Origin: Promerops cafer
Lineage: Eukaryota > Chordata > Aves > Passeriformes > Nectariniidae
NCBI GenBank assembly: GCA_013398275.1
Contig: VZSE01014389.1
Coordinates: 3,268,636 to 3,332,635, forward strand
Length of the DNA stretch: 64,000 nucleotides
Reading direction: 5' to 3'
Part shown: in pieces, positions 39,101 through 52,400 of the stretch
Numbering within the stretch: position 1 is the first letter of the stretch
Layout: every line of letters begins with the position of its first letter
Notes under the pieces: model-generated
Seen by the model: the letters and a program-made list of their open reading frames with translations, nothing else
Databases searched by the model: none
Told to the model about the DNA's origin: nothing
Position numbers and translations under genes: made by a program

Positions 39101-41667
39101 GTAAGTATGCAATGCTGGAGCAGATAGGAGCACCTAGAAAGAAGGAAACTTCTCAGGATGTGAAAAGATTAGATTATATTCTTTGCACCAGAAAACTATG
39201 AAAGTGAAAAAAAAGAAAATAGAACACAAAATAAAATCCTGTCCCCTTACCTCAAGAGGGGGTCAGTCTGATCAATGCAAGATCAGATCCAAAGGTTCTC
39301 GTGGATCTGGGCATCCTGTCACAGGGACATCAACCACCTTCCACCCTCCTCTCTTGCCAGAGACCTATGTAAATACTGGTGAAAGTTAAACAGACAAATT
39401 AAAAAAGTAAAATTTCTTTGGAAAAAGTTTTCTCTTTAGTTTCAGATTCTGTGAAGTTTACCGAAAGACAGGCTCTTAATTCATCACACCTTTTCTATCA
39501 GGCTGCAGCAAGGTCTTTCCCAGTAAACACTTGGATTAATCAGGTGTCATGAATAATTGGCCTGTCTTTGTTAAGTTTGAAATAGGAAAAAGAAAAACAC
39601 AAAAGGAAAAGGCTAAGAAAGACAGAAAAATCCCCTTAAATTCAATAGAAATGAAATGCAAGAGGGGACAATGGTGAACATGATATTTTAAAAACTACCT
39701 GAATGTTAATAGTTTGGGCATCCTTGCAGTGAGATTGCTTTGTGCACTGAGGGATTATGCCAGGACCCATGAAAAGGACAACTAATTGTCCAAGCTCCCT
39801 GGCTCCCAGTACTTGTCCTACTGATTACCCTGACTCTTGCTGGTGCAATGACAGAGAAGGATGTGGTCCTTCATCACTCCCACCTCACCAGAGGTGCTGT
39901 TCATCACCCAGGTATCAAGACAACACTTTAGGTGCTTCAAACACAGTTTGAAATTCAAATATTTTCTCTTGCTACTTCTGTGCTAATTTAGGACCCCAAG
40001 TAAATAAATACCTGGAGTTCAGTTTCACTGTTGAATTCTCCATGGATTGCCTAAACCAGGCAGAAACATTCTTCTTCAGCTTTGCCAGAAAATGGCTTTT
40101 ATCAACAAGTTTATGGGAAACATTTGTAGGTTGAGCTTGATTTTCTGTAGCTTTTTTCATTTTCATTCAGAAAGGCATTTAAAACTCTAGCAAATTTTAT
40201 AGCATTTGCATGCCTCAACTATAGAGACTTAGGCAGTGTAAACACACAACCAACCTGCTGGCTTGGACCCCTCCTGTGAAATGTGATTGTTCTTCTATTT
40301 TCACAGTATATTTAACAGTATGAAAACTCTACACAAAATAAACTTCTTGTAGGCTCTTAGCTTGGTTCTCTTATTGGAAAAATAGTAGTGTAATTTGCCT
40401 GTTACATATATAACACTTTCCTTGTTAAATATAAATATGTATATATATTCAAAACCATATTTTCTATATATTTACATCCAATTTTTTACTTGTTGCTAGT
40501 GGATTTTGTAATTCCTTACTCTATGCAATAATTCTCTTAGTAAAAGTACCTTGTAATTACTTTTTCTCTATTCATTTGTTTAATCCAGCACAATAACTTG
40601 TCCTGCATCACTAGGTTACTAAACTACACTCACTAGAATCATAAGTGCCAGGGCACAGGGCTCCTGGGTATAAATGGTTCCTCTGCTCGCCTAAAACAGG
40701 GAAATCTGAGAAGAATAAAATCAAGGAGGAGCTTCCTACTGTTATTTGCTATTTTGTCAATGATAGCTGGCATTTAAAAAACAAATAAACAAACAAACAA
40801 AAACCAACAAAAAAAACCCCACCCAACAATGTCTTGGAACAGATCCTTCCCGAATGCTGAGGCAGATCTTTCCCCCATCAAGAGCCCAAGAGAGAACAAA
40901 CTTTGCACAAATAGTTTTTAAAGTTTTAGACCTCTTCAAATTTTAATCTTGTACAAGGCACCTTCTAGAATTAAGAGAAATTTGCCTGTGTCAGGGCTAC
41001 CTCTGGGTGTCCCAGGAAAGAAAGCAAAATACTGGGGCCAGAAACAAGGCTTGTGTTCTTTAAAACTGAAAGCCTTATTTCTTGTTTTCCTATGTGTTTT
41101 CACTTTCATGTGTGTTTATTCTTTTTCTTTTCCTAATCTCAGCCTCAGGTTCTCTTGGCTCATCTATGTTACCTGGTGCTCTCTCTCTGTCAGGCTTTTA
41201 CATCTTCCAGAAATCAATCAATAGAAAAGTAGTTTTGTATTTGAAGTTAAAATTATTATTCATATCAATGGCTTGGAGACATTTGCTAATGAGACAGTGC
41301 AAAAGATTTAAAAATTTTACCTATTGGCTTTTAACTTCAGAGGAACTGAGCAGCAGGTGATTGGGTGTTGGGTTTTTTTTCTCTCTTGCTTTTGTGCATT
41401 TGAAGTTTTTGAAACAAAAATCTCTTTAGCATTAATACACTCAACAGCTATGGTGGCAGTCAGTTTGTCTCTCACTAGTTGCTGGTTCACCACCATGAAG
41501 AACTCATGTTTAATCCAAGCACCATCAAGTGTCAGCACCATCAGCTTCCCACGTGAAAGCCATCCTGCCCTCAGCATCTCTCTGATTTCTGCATGATTTA
41601 AATGTGCACTGGGCACTGTTGACTCAATGGACTATGCTGACACCCAGGGTGTCAAAGGGTTTGTTCC
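36121..41667. other. Intergenic stretch without identifiable genes
   Basis: About 5.5 kb of AT-rich sequence. The only recognisable structure is low complexity: TA/AAAT-rich patches near 40400-40490 and an A/CA-rich run at 40778-40826. Open frames reach at most 92 codons, often face others on the opposite strand, and lack domain signatures or matched splice sites. Confidence 0.65.
40778..40826. repeat. A-rich low-complexity tract with AAAC units
   Basis: A run of A with AAAT/AAAC units followed by A-rich and CCCAC sequence. It resembles a decayed poly-A or simple repeat. No retroelement body could be recognised on its left side. Confidence 0.7.
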
Positions 41668-42352
41668 TGTCCTGGTTACAGGGGTAGGGTGCCAGTTCAG
41701 CACCATGTGGGTGTAACCAAACTGTGTATCCGACTCCCCTCTGCACCATTTCTGATGAACTGGAAATGATGGGTCATTTGCAGGAGCTGCCCAGTGCACA
41801 CCCAACACCTCAGGCTACGAGCTGGATGCTAAATGAGGTAAAGAGAAAGAGGAAAACCCCACAAGGCAGGTTAATGTTTCTTTTTCTTCACAAATAACTC
41901 AGCTGTGATAACTCCCCCCTGGGGAAGCACCAGCACAGTTACAGCCAGCCTGAGGGGTCATCTCTGCTAATGGGCCGTGGTGGACTCAATGGCACCAGCA
42001 GAACAGGCAGCTGCAATGACTTAGACCATCAAGGACTCCCAAAATATCTCATAATTCACAGTGTTACATTGTCCATTGTGAAACTCCCCGCCCTAGGGGA
42101 GGTACTGAGCATTCCCACCTGAACTTTAGCATGTATAAATCTTTGGCTTGGGGACTGGGGACACCACCATTTGATAGATCCAGAGGAGGATCAGAATTTC
42201 CCCAGGACTGTACCATGACTCTGACCAACAGGTCCCAGGTTATACTCTGGGACGCTGGAGATTAAAACCAGTTTTCTCTGTATTGTTGTAGTCTCTTCAG
42301 TAAATTGTAACTCCAAACTCTAATCTGTCTTGGGGTGGTTGAGTGGGGTTCA
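41668..42352 (+). mobile_element. Probable solo LTR of an avian endogenous retrovirus
   Basis: The block opens with TGTCCTGGTTACAGG, close to the TGTCCTGGTTTCAG start I recall for many avian ERVL-type LTRs. It has a TATA-like TATAAA near 42133 and an ATTAAA near 42261 followed by a T-rich region, in the order expected of U3-R-U5. If it ends in CA at 42351-42352, the flanking five bases are GTTCC on the left and GTTCT on the right, a plausible decayed target-site duplication. A second GTTCC at 42386 leaves the right border uncertain. No coding region, primer-binding site or partner LTR is visible, so it would be a solo LTR. The family assignment is from memory. Confidence 0.5.
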
Positions 42353-42390
42353 GTTCTCTGACCAGTTTACTTTTAGACCAGCCTAGTTCC

Positions 42391-45300
42391 CAAACTCTAA
42401 CCAGTCCTCAGGTGATGCTTTTGGATGTTTTCTGACAGCCATGGTGTGATGGTTCCTGTGAAGATCAGTTTCCCTGAGGTATACACAACATTCTCCTGAA
42501 TCCCTGACTCCCTTTTCCAAAGGAAAGGTCTTCGTATTTTTCTGTTTTTTCCTTCACCCCACATGAGTGCTGGACTAAAGACAGACATGTTGTTTTCCTC
42601 ATGGACTTCTTGGGTTGCTCTACTTTTTATTTGAATGCATCATTCATTTGCTATCATGACAACCAGGCAAAATGGACTACTGTTGTCATGCTTGACTTAT
42701 AACTGGGATACTGCAGCCAAACGTAGTTGAAGTGACCAGAATAAGAGGAGATCATTAAAGCCTGAGTGATGAGGAGCCTAGGGAGACACCTGAAGGCTAG
42801 TTTTCAAGGGTCTCTAACTCGCCCATGCTTTCTGCCCCTCCTGCTGCTGTGCCACCCAGCAGCATCACTTTCTCCTGTCATCTTTCACCTCTTTCTTTGC
42901 TCTCTGTCTGCTGCTAAAATCTCTCTCCTAAATTTAGTCTGGTCACAAAAGTGCACGCTGGTAACCTCATGTAAATGTAAACATTCTTTAGCCCAACTAA
43001 TCCCACTGGCTTCAGAAAGAGTAATAGCATTTGGCTTCATATATCAATAAACGAGGGGGGAAATGGTGGAGTTGGAAATATATTTTGTATTTCATCTTGG
43101 CTGTGAAACAAATATGCATTTTCTGGTAGTCAATTCATATTATATGGACCACTAAAACAAGTGTATCAGATGACAAGACCTGCACACAGGCTCATATTTG
43201 TGGGCAATAAATCAGGCAGAGAGTGAAGAACTATGTGTTGCTGTTTCAAGGGAACAATGATCGTGCAGCCTCAGAGCTTGCTGTTGGATTAAATCCATAA
43301 GTTCTGGTAAAATAAACATTTCTTTGTCCCAGAATTCATCTTTTTTGTCTTATTATTTATTTGCAGTTTGTGCATGGGCAGACAATAAGGGAATAATGAA
43401 CAGCACTGAGTTGCAAAGAGGAGCCTTCCAAACTGGGCTGCGCTACTGCGTGGGTATGGCACCTCAACAGCAGCAAAACTTTGGTGTCTTGCTTGACCAG
43501 CTATATCCTGAATGAAGGCCAGGATACAAACTCTGCAAGAGAGGTTTGGAAGAGCTGCAAGGGGAAGGTTCTTGCCTTATTTGCCCTTTCATTGCAGGAG
43601 CTGGGATAGTGCACTAAGTGAACTCTGCATTTTATACTGTGTTTAAAGGGACAGTCAATGCCTACTTTTTAGTCCAACCTAAGCTCAAAAGCCACTTCAA
43701 TCTTTTGATAATTACATTAAAAATATTAAAGCAAAATTTTCCATATCCTTTAGTTAATAGCCAAAATATTTTAGTAATTTACCAAACCTATTTGATTCTC
43801 ACGTTAGAGCCTCTACTTCTCATAGGAAGTGTGAATAGGCACTACCAAAGTAGCCTTGGTGTTGTGTCTCCAAGTTCAGCATCTTTCTTCTGAATGCCAA
43901 ACAAGATATCTTGTGCTTTCCTTTGCAGACTAAGATTATCAATCCATCCAAAATCAGCACCAGCCTCTAGCATGCAGTAGTGCATCATTAACAGGGTTAT
44001 TAAAGTGTTCACAGAGCTGACAGCAAGATAGTCATATCTCTTGATAATGTTTAAATCTATAGAAATATTTTTCACTCCAGGAATTAAGCATTTGGCTATA
44101 CTTTCAAGAAAGGGGAATTCTGGGCCAAATATTTGGTGGAAACTGATTTAGAGAAGATGTGGATGAACTTGGCATCTTTGTAACCTCAGATGCTTTCAGA
44201 TGAGCTTTGATCTTGGCACTCCATCATGAAATTCATTTTCCTGGGAGACTTCACAGAAATGCAGAATTAGAGTGCTATCTGCTTTTCTAAGGTCACATGG
44301 ATGACTAGCATCAAACTTTAAAACATATTATCTTTACAACTCTAATTAAGAAAAAACACCTTAGGTTAATTGCTTACTTCCAGATATATTAACTGGTGCA
44401 TCTATTTGTATGTGGAAGGTGATGATAGCAAAAGGATGGTCTAGAAGTAAAAGAAAAATTATAAAGGAAATTCATACCAAAAATATTTGTATTCCTCTCA
44501 TTCCCTCAGGAAGAAAGCTTAGATTGCAAATGTAAGTACTGGATAAACTGACACAACTATTTATCATTTAAATGTGCTATTCTCATAATTCTAAACCCCC
44601 CAGATAGTAATACAAAGTCACCTCAACATCTGTTAAAAATGATGACAAATGTGTAATAAATATTTTGGATGGTGTAGGTAACCAAGTATGTTTTTTAAAC
44701 ATTACATCACTTATTTAAAAGTCCTGTTCCACCACAAAAACACTTCATGTCCTGAATTGCACAAGCCTAGTTTTGAATAAATGACAACAACAGTGAATAC
44801 CACTAAGGCTGCTGAAGAAGCCCGTGCATGGAAGCCCATACATACAAAGTAGGGGTCATATTTTAGTGGTAAAACAAGATGATCAGGAAGAAAAAAGCTT
44901 CCATAGAGACACCCATGAGAAGTACTATGATTTCATTAAAATGAGACATAAGACTACGTCTTTTTCCTTTTAATCATACAATTTTTAGTTCAGTCATTTA
45001 GTGACTTGTTCAATCTGTTCACAGTTATTAGAGGATCTCTGTCTAAAGATGTTTTAGCATCTCAAGGGCTTGCCTTAAATATATACTTAATACTTAATAA
45101 AATTGAATCAGACTACCTTCAATCCTTCATTTCCATACTTAATGTGTACAAGGCATCACTTAAGTAAAAGGAAGCAAAGGGCTGAAGGATGATAATGAGT
45201 CCATTTGCTGCTGTTCCATTCTGGTTTGCACATATGCTGTCAGCATTATGCTTGCTCACTCTGGATTGTGCCATAAAGCTATTTCAAAAAGCTTGGCAAG

Positions 45301-48300
45301 AGCATGTTTTTGCTGCAAACATCAGGGCAGGAGGCTGCTAACTGCAGAAGGGTAAGAGTTTTTTTAAAACAGGGATGCAGAAACTAATATTTCTGTGTAT
45401 GTGCTCTAAACAAACATCACTTGCTCATGTAGAGATGTTGGCAAACTGTGCAGAAGGAAAACAACGTTGATGTGCCAGATGTACTGTATTTTGGTGCTTT
45501 CCATTATGATTCTCTCCAAGATGTAAAGTAACACCTTCCATTGTTTCATCCACGGAGTTTACCTGTTAATCCACAGACACCTGCAAAATCACAGCTGTCG
45601 TGCAAACCAAGGCATCCTTTAGTTTAAGGATAATGCACACCAAAACCAGGAGTGGGGAGACAAATCTGCTTGAATGTATGCCAGGTCAGCAGGTGAGGAA
45701 ATCTCTGGACCAGTTAAAAGATATCACTTAGAAAGCCATTGGCAGAGCAGGCCAGAGCACACGAATGATTTAGTGAGCTTTCATCCCTTGAAGCACTGTT
45801 CCTTCTGTTTAAACAAAAGGTAGCTTTTCAGGACAGGAGAGAAATTTGTACTTTTCTGCTAAATAAGACTTCATGTCATTGCCTTAAATGCTGTGGTTTT
45901 CCGACAACAGAGAAAGCATTTCAGGAAAATGGACCCATTACTTCTTTGTTGGAAGTAATGGATAATCTGAAAAATGCCAGATCTGCTCTGCTAAGTGGAG
46001 TAAGGAGAGTGGGCCTGGCGAAGAGCTTTAAAAATTAAAATCCTGCTCATGGTGTGCTGTACCAGTTTGGCACCAGGGTAGCATAGCCTTCCCAGGTTAA
46101 CTCTGGTTAACCAAGTGTTTCTGTGGCTTTTGCCCTATCCAGGGATATTTTGTGAGTTTCTCCCATCCACAGTTTTATCCTCTTAACTAAATTTCTTCCA
46201 AATCAGAATCACCACTTGCCACAGTCTTTACTGCATGATTCTGCCAAAATTCATGTTAAGCAATCTTAGGATCTTTCATGAATGTAACCTTCCAGTATTT
46301 TGCCACTTTATTGGAATAACCTTCTTATATAAACCAGTATTATCTCAGAAAGCATGCCTTCCTGCAGCTATGAAATAATTTTTCATGTTTCTAATTCTGC
46401 CAAGAAACCCTAAAGGCATTATTTTTATATTAAGGCAAGCTTGTGAATTTTAAAAATAAATAAGACTTGAATTCAGAATATAATTGCCCAATGCCCTCTC
46501 TAATCTCATAACTTGACACAATTAGGGGCTCTAGGAGGGCAATGACAGTGAGTAGATGACAGTGTTTTAAAATTTATTGTGAATTCAACTGAACTGTGCA
46601 CAGAGGTATATCCACCATTTCCACATGCATATCTGTCATCTGCTTTTCAGAACAACAAAGGATCAAGGTGCTGCCAAACTTCAATAACTAAAGGTCTGAT
46701 GACATTTTCTACAGGCTTAGTTTTAGCCTCTGTGTTCTTCCTGGGCTCCACTTCAGCTTCTCCAGCCTGACCTACAATTTCAGCCACTTTCCTGGTCCCC
46801 ATGGCTGTGTGATATAGTGAGACTGCCCTCAGTTTTTTTGTGCCTTCCAATGCCAGCCTCAAGACCAGGGTGCTTGCTGGCTGGGGAGAGTGTGGGGGTT
46901 TGCCAAGGGTCAAAAGCGTACCTCTAATTTATTTTCTCGTAATTTTTCACCAAAAAAACCCTCCTGTCTGTGAGGATAGCCATGGTACACTTAGTGAGAA
47001 GGACAGGCTGCAGAGGATGTCCAGGGCACATCAAGATCCCAACTGTCTTCTGACAAATAGAGGCATAAATAGAAATAACCCTCTGTGGAAATCAGTGGGG
47101 TTGATTTACCCTTTTGGTGACAAGAGGGGAATGATTCTCTTACCCAGGGTGCTGTTGGTAACACAGGCATCTGTTTCATAGCCTGGCTCCTGGCGCAGGT
47201 CTGTGAGCACTGTAGAGCTATTGATTGAAAAAGAGAAATGAAAAAGAGAGTTTTGTGCCTTTGGTCTCACCTGCTCTAGCTTTGTGATTTTGTTTCTGTG
47301 TTTGTTTTGCAGACAGCTAAATCCTTTCCTCCCAGTGTCACTGAGCCCATGGTATTGGGACACCACAAAAAATATGTTTTGACAGTTTAATCAAAGGGGA
47401 TAGGGATGAGCTCTGAGCTGCTGGCATGGTCCCAAGCTATTTCTTTTTTTTTTTTTTTTTTTTTCCACCTGATACTTCTTTTTTATACAGCTTGTTTGCT
47501 TTCAGACTTCCCAACGCCTGCCACCAGTCATGGCTACCCCTGCTGTCACAGTGGCTGTAGGTGCTGCTTCACAGGGCCAATGAGAAGCCCCACTGAGTAA
47601 TAGAACCTGAAGCATCTTGTGTTGTTCCACAGTGTCTCACACAGAAGAATAAAATAAACTCAGAATGAGCATGTCTTCAATCCTGCCTTTGTGCCAAAGT
47701 GAGAGATGTTTTCATTTTCATTTTCTGTTTATCCAACTAAAAATAGAGATGATGGGAAAATGGATTTTGTACCTGGAATTTCCAGTATTTTGGAGTTTGG
47801 TTTTTACCTTTGGAAATATTAAAAGGTGAAATAGAAACTTTTATCACAAAGGTGATATGAAATTAAATGAACGGAACAATTTTGGAGCAATGAGTGGTAC
47901 CAGAGTGTGCCATCAGATATATAGTTTAGGCAGTATGTTCAGAGACCATGGGAACATCAAGTAGATGACAACAGCAACCACAAAGCACAGAACAGCTGAA
48001 AAAACTGACAGAAATTATGCTGAAGCCATGCAGACAAATTATTTAGTTTGAATCTTCTGGTAGACAAAGAATAAAATGCCCTATTTTTATTTCTAATTTA
48101 AATAGTAAATCAAACCCTGACTTTTCTTAAGGAAGTTTTCAACTCTGTGGAAGCCAGGTGTCATTGGAAAAGCAATTGGCTTCAATCTTTTTTTTTGTTC
48201 AGTTAAGGAGCATGTTAGCCTTTTCTTTGTCACACTCCAGGAGAACAAAGTCTCACTCACACTTCAGCCCACTCTCAAGAGGCAAACAAACACTTGCTGT

Positions 48301-49321
48301 GCCAGGACTCAGATCCCATAACACATAGTCAGGGACTTTATCAGAAAGATCTTAGTCTTTGTTTTTTTCCTGATTCCTTGAACACAGCCTTGGGACTTTA
48401 TAAATCTTGGACACCACCCAACTCTTGGAAATACAGCCAAGAGAGCTCTCGTTGAACGCATGCACTGAAGGTTTTCTAAGGAACAAGGCAGAATTTACTG
48501 TCTCTTTCAGAATATGGGTTTTTAAAAATCTTTTAAGTGTATTGCAGTATTTCTTCAGCTTTCTTTCAGCGTCAAAGAGATGTACACTTGTGAATCGTTA
48601 GAGGATGCTTCAGACACAGGGTTACTCACTGGAGAGGAGTTGCACAGACCCAAGTGATGTCTCCTCTTTTCATTGTCTCATGAGGTCACTTGCAGCCAAC
48701 CTGGAGAAGCTGCAGGCAAGGATGGCTGCAGTCCTTGCAGGTTTGTTTGGCTGTAGCACGTTATCCCCAGGGGTCAGTAATATTGTTATCTGAAGTTTAT
48801 TTGATTTTTTTTCTTTTCTTGGTTTCTAAAGCAGGGCCAGCAAGGAATTTTCAGGCAGGAGACAGGCAGTACTGTTCCTTGTCATCCTTTCTGTGCTAGA
48901 GTGGGAGCACACCTCTGGAGTGAGAAGAATAACTGGAAGTTACTTTTACATGTCTATTTTTTGGCCTGCTAGGGGACTGCATAGCAGTCAGAATAGCCCG
49001 AAGGTTGCTTTTCCTGGGGCACTGTGATCTACTCAAAAGCAGATGTCTGGCAAATGTTGGCTTTTTTGGTGTCATGGTTCTTGCTGCTCACTTTGTGTAA
49101 CTTAAAGCCCCCACAAAGCATTATGGTTGGGTCTCACAGGGCTGTGATGGAGCCCCTTAGAAACCTGGTAGACATCCTTCCCTGGGGAGGTGGAAAAGTA
49201 GACAGGAATGCCTGAGACACTTTGTGCCCTTGAACAGCCAGCACACCCCTGCTGGGCAAGCTCAGCCTTTCTACTTGTGTTACAGGGCTGCAGAGAGGCA
49301 ACTTAGCCTCACTGGACCACC
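42391..49321. other. Intergenic stretch without identifiable genes
   Basis: Roughly 7 kb with no exon I can support. A poly-T run lies at 47444-47464. The segment near 46060-46170 (CTGTACCAGTTTGGCACCAGGG) hints at another decayed LTR, but I could not define ends. Open frames are up to 113 codons and look like chance. Confidence 0.65.
47444..47464. repeat. Poly-T tract (21 T)
   Basis: An uninterrupted run of 21 T, reading as poly-A on the minus strand. It could be the tail of a lost retrocopy or simple slippage. Nothing recognisable lies beside it. Confidence 0.8.
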
Positions 49322-49465
49322 GGATAATTCAGATTGGAAGAGGCATCAGAAGGGTTCACATGCTTAAAGTAAGGTCAGCCAAGGTCAGACAAAGATGCTC
49401 AGGCCTCTATCCAGGCATATTGCCAGGAAGACGCTTGCACATTACTCTTCTCCAGGCACTTATGG
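49322..49465 (-). repeat. CR1-type LINE 3' fragment (antisense)
   Basis: The sequence GATAATTCAGATTGGAAGAGG, then CATGCTTAAAGTAAGGTCAGCCAAGG, then GATGCTCAGGCCTCTATCCAGG follows the order of antisense CR1 3' ends in birds (a TTGGAAAAGACCT-like block, a TGCTCAAAGCAGGGTCAGC-like block and a TTGCTCAGG..TGTCCAG-like block). It is diverged and short. A (TTTG) microsatellite adjoins its right side. The assignment rests on recalled consensus rather than a search. Confidence 0.65.
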
Positions 49466-49466
49466 T

Positions 49467-49494
49467 TTTGTTTGTTTGTTTGTTTGTTTGTTTG
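49467..49494. repeat. (TTTG)7 microsatellite
   Basis: Seven perfect TTTG units directly after the CR1-like fragment, followed by TTTT. It is probably polymorphic in length. Confidence 0.9.
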
Positions 49495-52400
49495 TTTTCT
49501 GAAAGCAGTAGTATTTTCAGGAATCTGGGACATAAAAACCAACAGAAAAATAGTGAAAAGCCTGAATTTCTTCCTATTCTTTACATGTTTGACTGCATAT
49601 GTTCTATTTCTGCAACCTTTACTAAGGTGTACAGCTCTTTAGGTAGAGGATTAATTTAATTTCCTTTACAAAGCAGACAGGTATCTCTGCTTTGAACATC
49701 TTCCTCATTTCCCTTCTGGTGATGACAACATTTATTAGTTTACATGATAGATGTTTCATGTGGGCTGGAAACAGATAAAGAGACAAATCCTGGTAAAGAC
49801 TACAATTCATCTGATAGTTTCAATGGAGTTTAGATGTTCCATATCTCTTTTGATTGCTATTCATTTTAGATTTGAGTACCACAGTCTATTTCAGATATGG
49901 AAATTTCGGTAGGGAACTAGAGCACAGCTAGGAACTCGCTGCACAGGAAATAATCAGCTTTAAAGATGAGGTAGCAGGATGTTTGTAGAAGATCTGACCT
50001 TGTTAGTTTCTGTTAATGACCTGTGCACAAACAGGATGACTGCAGCACTGACAGATTGGAGAAGCATCATCATGCAGTGCAGTATGACAATACCAGCACA
50101 GGAGAAAGATGGTGGATGTGGCTGTAAAAATATTTGAGCACAGGACACTGAAAGAGACCTTTAGGACAAGAAACTCTCTGTTATAAACTTCCACTGTAAC
50201 CTGATCAGGGAGAAGTGACTAAGGTAGACTTGAATGTACTTGTCAATGACAGGTGTCTTACCACTTGTCACATACATGAGAGACAGACATACCCCTAGAA
50301 TTCTTTGGGAGAGGTATTTCCCAGTTCAAGAAGTCAAAATATCACTGGGCAATGTCCTGAAAAGCCCTCCTCTGAAATACAGCAGTCGAGAGCTTTGTCA
50401 GTTCAAAAAAAATGAACGGACCCCAGAAGATGTTAAAAAATTCTGGCCAGCTAGCCAGAGAACAAGACACTCTGTAGGAGAACAGAAAATGATTAATGAA
50501 ATGGAGAAAAGAAGGCTGATTGTAGTGTGTGTTTTTATGGTATTAATACAAATAGAAAAAGTGTATTTTACATGATTAAAAGCTTTAGCTTCCTGTGCTC
50601 TCCTTGTTTTTGGATTTTTCACTGAGTTAGCTGGACTTGAGCAGAGCCAGGAGCAGCAAGAAGACCAATGGGAGAAACTCATGTTTAGAAGGTATTCCCT
50701 ATTGAGATTAGGGTATTGACAAGACACTTTGTGCTTATCTCCATGTCTGTGTTCTCCTCTCCTTCCAAAGGTGGTGTAAAGCCATTATTACTGAAGTCTA
50801 AGAATGATAATTGTTTGGATCCCTTGTGGAGAAGTTTTGTCATCTTATGTCCTGCTTCCCTTTTTCTTGTAAGTAGGTTCAATTTAGAAAATAACAGATT
50901 TGAGGATTTGGAGTATTTCCTAAAAGCAGCTCACAAACACACCTACATTGTGTACGAGACCTTATTTCTGCTGTGGAGACTACTCCCACTTCTTCCCCTC
51001 CTACACTCATTTGTGACCCTCCTTAAATATTCTCTCTTCTCCAGGGCACCCAGTTTAATTACCATATTGCCATTCCCAGTCTATATACTGCCTTTGCTGT
51101 CTGTGCATCCTTGGTGATTGAAAATCTGGGTAAATTGTTTGTTTATTCTTGGGATCATAACTAACTGATCTATAATCTACAGGTTACCCAATCATCAGGA
51201 CTAGCAGGCAATTTTATTTTCCTTGTTTCCTTCTGCTATAGATTTCCAAATGGCATTTTGTTTGTTCAGATTTTTACCCCTTGCAGGATCCAGCTCAGGT
51301 TACTTTCTGCCAGTTACTGTGTTTTATTCTTGTATGTCTTAACCGGCAAAATTTAGCTTTACTTACATATCTGTCTTTTTTGCCTTTCTAGGTCTTGTAA
51401 TCTTTTTGCTTATATCCTTATAAAGGGTAGTATAATATATTCTTAAATATCCTTTTAGAGATGGATATTTATTTATGTAAGTGTGGAATCAATTTCTGTA
51501 AGTTTTATTTCTGTTACTTTCAGCTCTTCAGACAACAATAAATTCCTTTCTCCTTCCACAGTCAAGCTGCTGCATCATCTCAGTCCAACAGATTTTGCTA
51601 ATCAGTTTCCTTAGCTTTTCTAAATTTGCTTTTCTGAAGTCCAAATCTTTAGCTAAAGACCTACTCCTGTTTGTTCTTTGATTTTAATTAGAGAAGGAAT
51701 CAATTTTTGATCATTCTGCAGTTACTTTCTATTATTCTGCCCATTAGCCATCTCTTTTTTAATGTCCTATACACTTGCTGAAATCCAACAGTGTTACATC
51801 TCATTGACTGCTTGTAAGTGTGGTGAAGAAATGTGCTGGGTAATATATCCTTGTGCTGGCAATTATAGTGCTCATTTTTTAGCCAGTATTTAGGAAATTC
51901 AGCCATCCCATAATGCAACAAGAGTCTGTTGTATTTCTCTCTGAAATGGAATCAGACCTGTCACAGTCATGCCAGTCTGAAAGTGCAACCTCTCCACTTA
52001 CCTGAAAATCCAACAAAAAACCACCAAGCATCTAGCCTTGACTGTTGAAGCACCATATCCCCAGAAATTCCTGTCCCACTTCCAGTGACCTTACCTACAC
52101 GTCACCCAGCAGTTCCAAATCTTGTACAACCTCACCCCTCCTGTTGCTAAAACTATAAAATTCTTCTGCCTCAAAAACCTGTGGAGACAGGGAGAAATTA
52201 AAGCTCTACAGTGGGTCTTTTGGGAGATTGGGTCCAGGCAGAGCCCACGGCTGAACCATGACTTCAGTGGTCTTCAGTGGTGGAGGACTGCCATGGACGT
52301 GTGTCACCACAAAATAAAGTCAGGTACGTCTCTCACGCCCTGCTTGGTTTATCTCCCCCATGGGTATGTGATTGTGGAACTGCAGATTGTATTGTCAAGT

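Noticed and set aside
50234..50575. 113-codon plus-strand frame rich in Lys and Glu
   Set aside because: It has no recognisable domain, no supporting splice sites, and is overlapped by a minus-strand frame of similar length; it is probably random.
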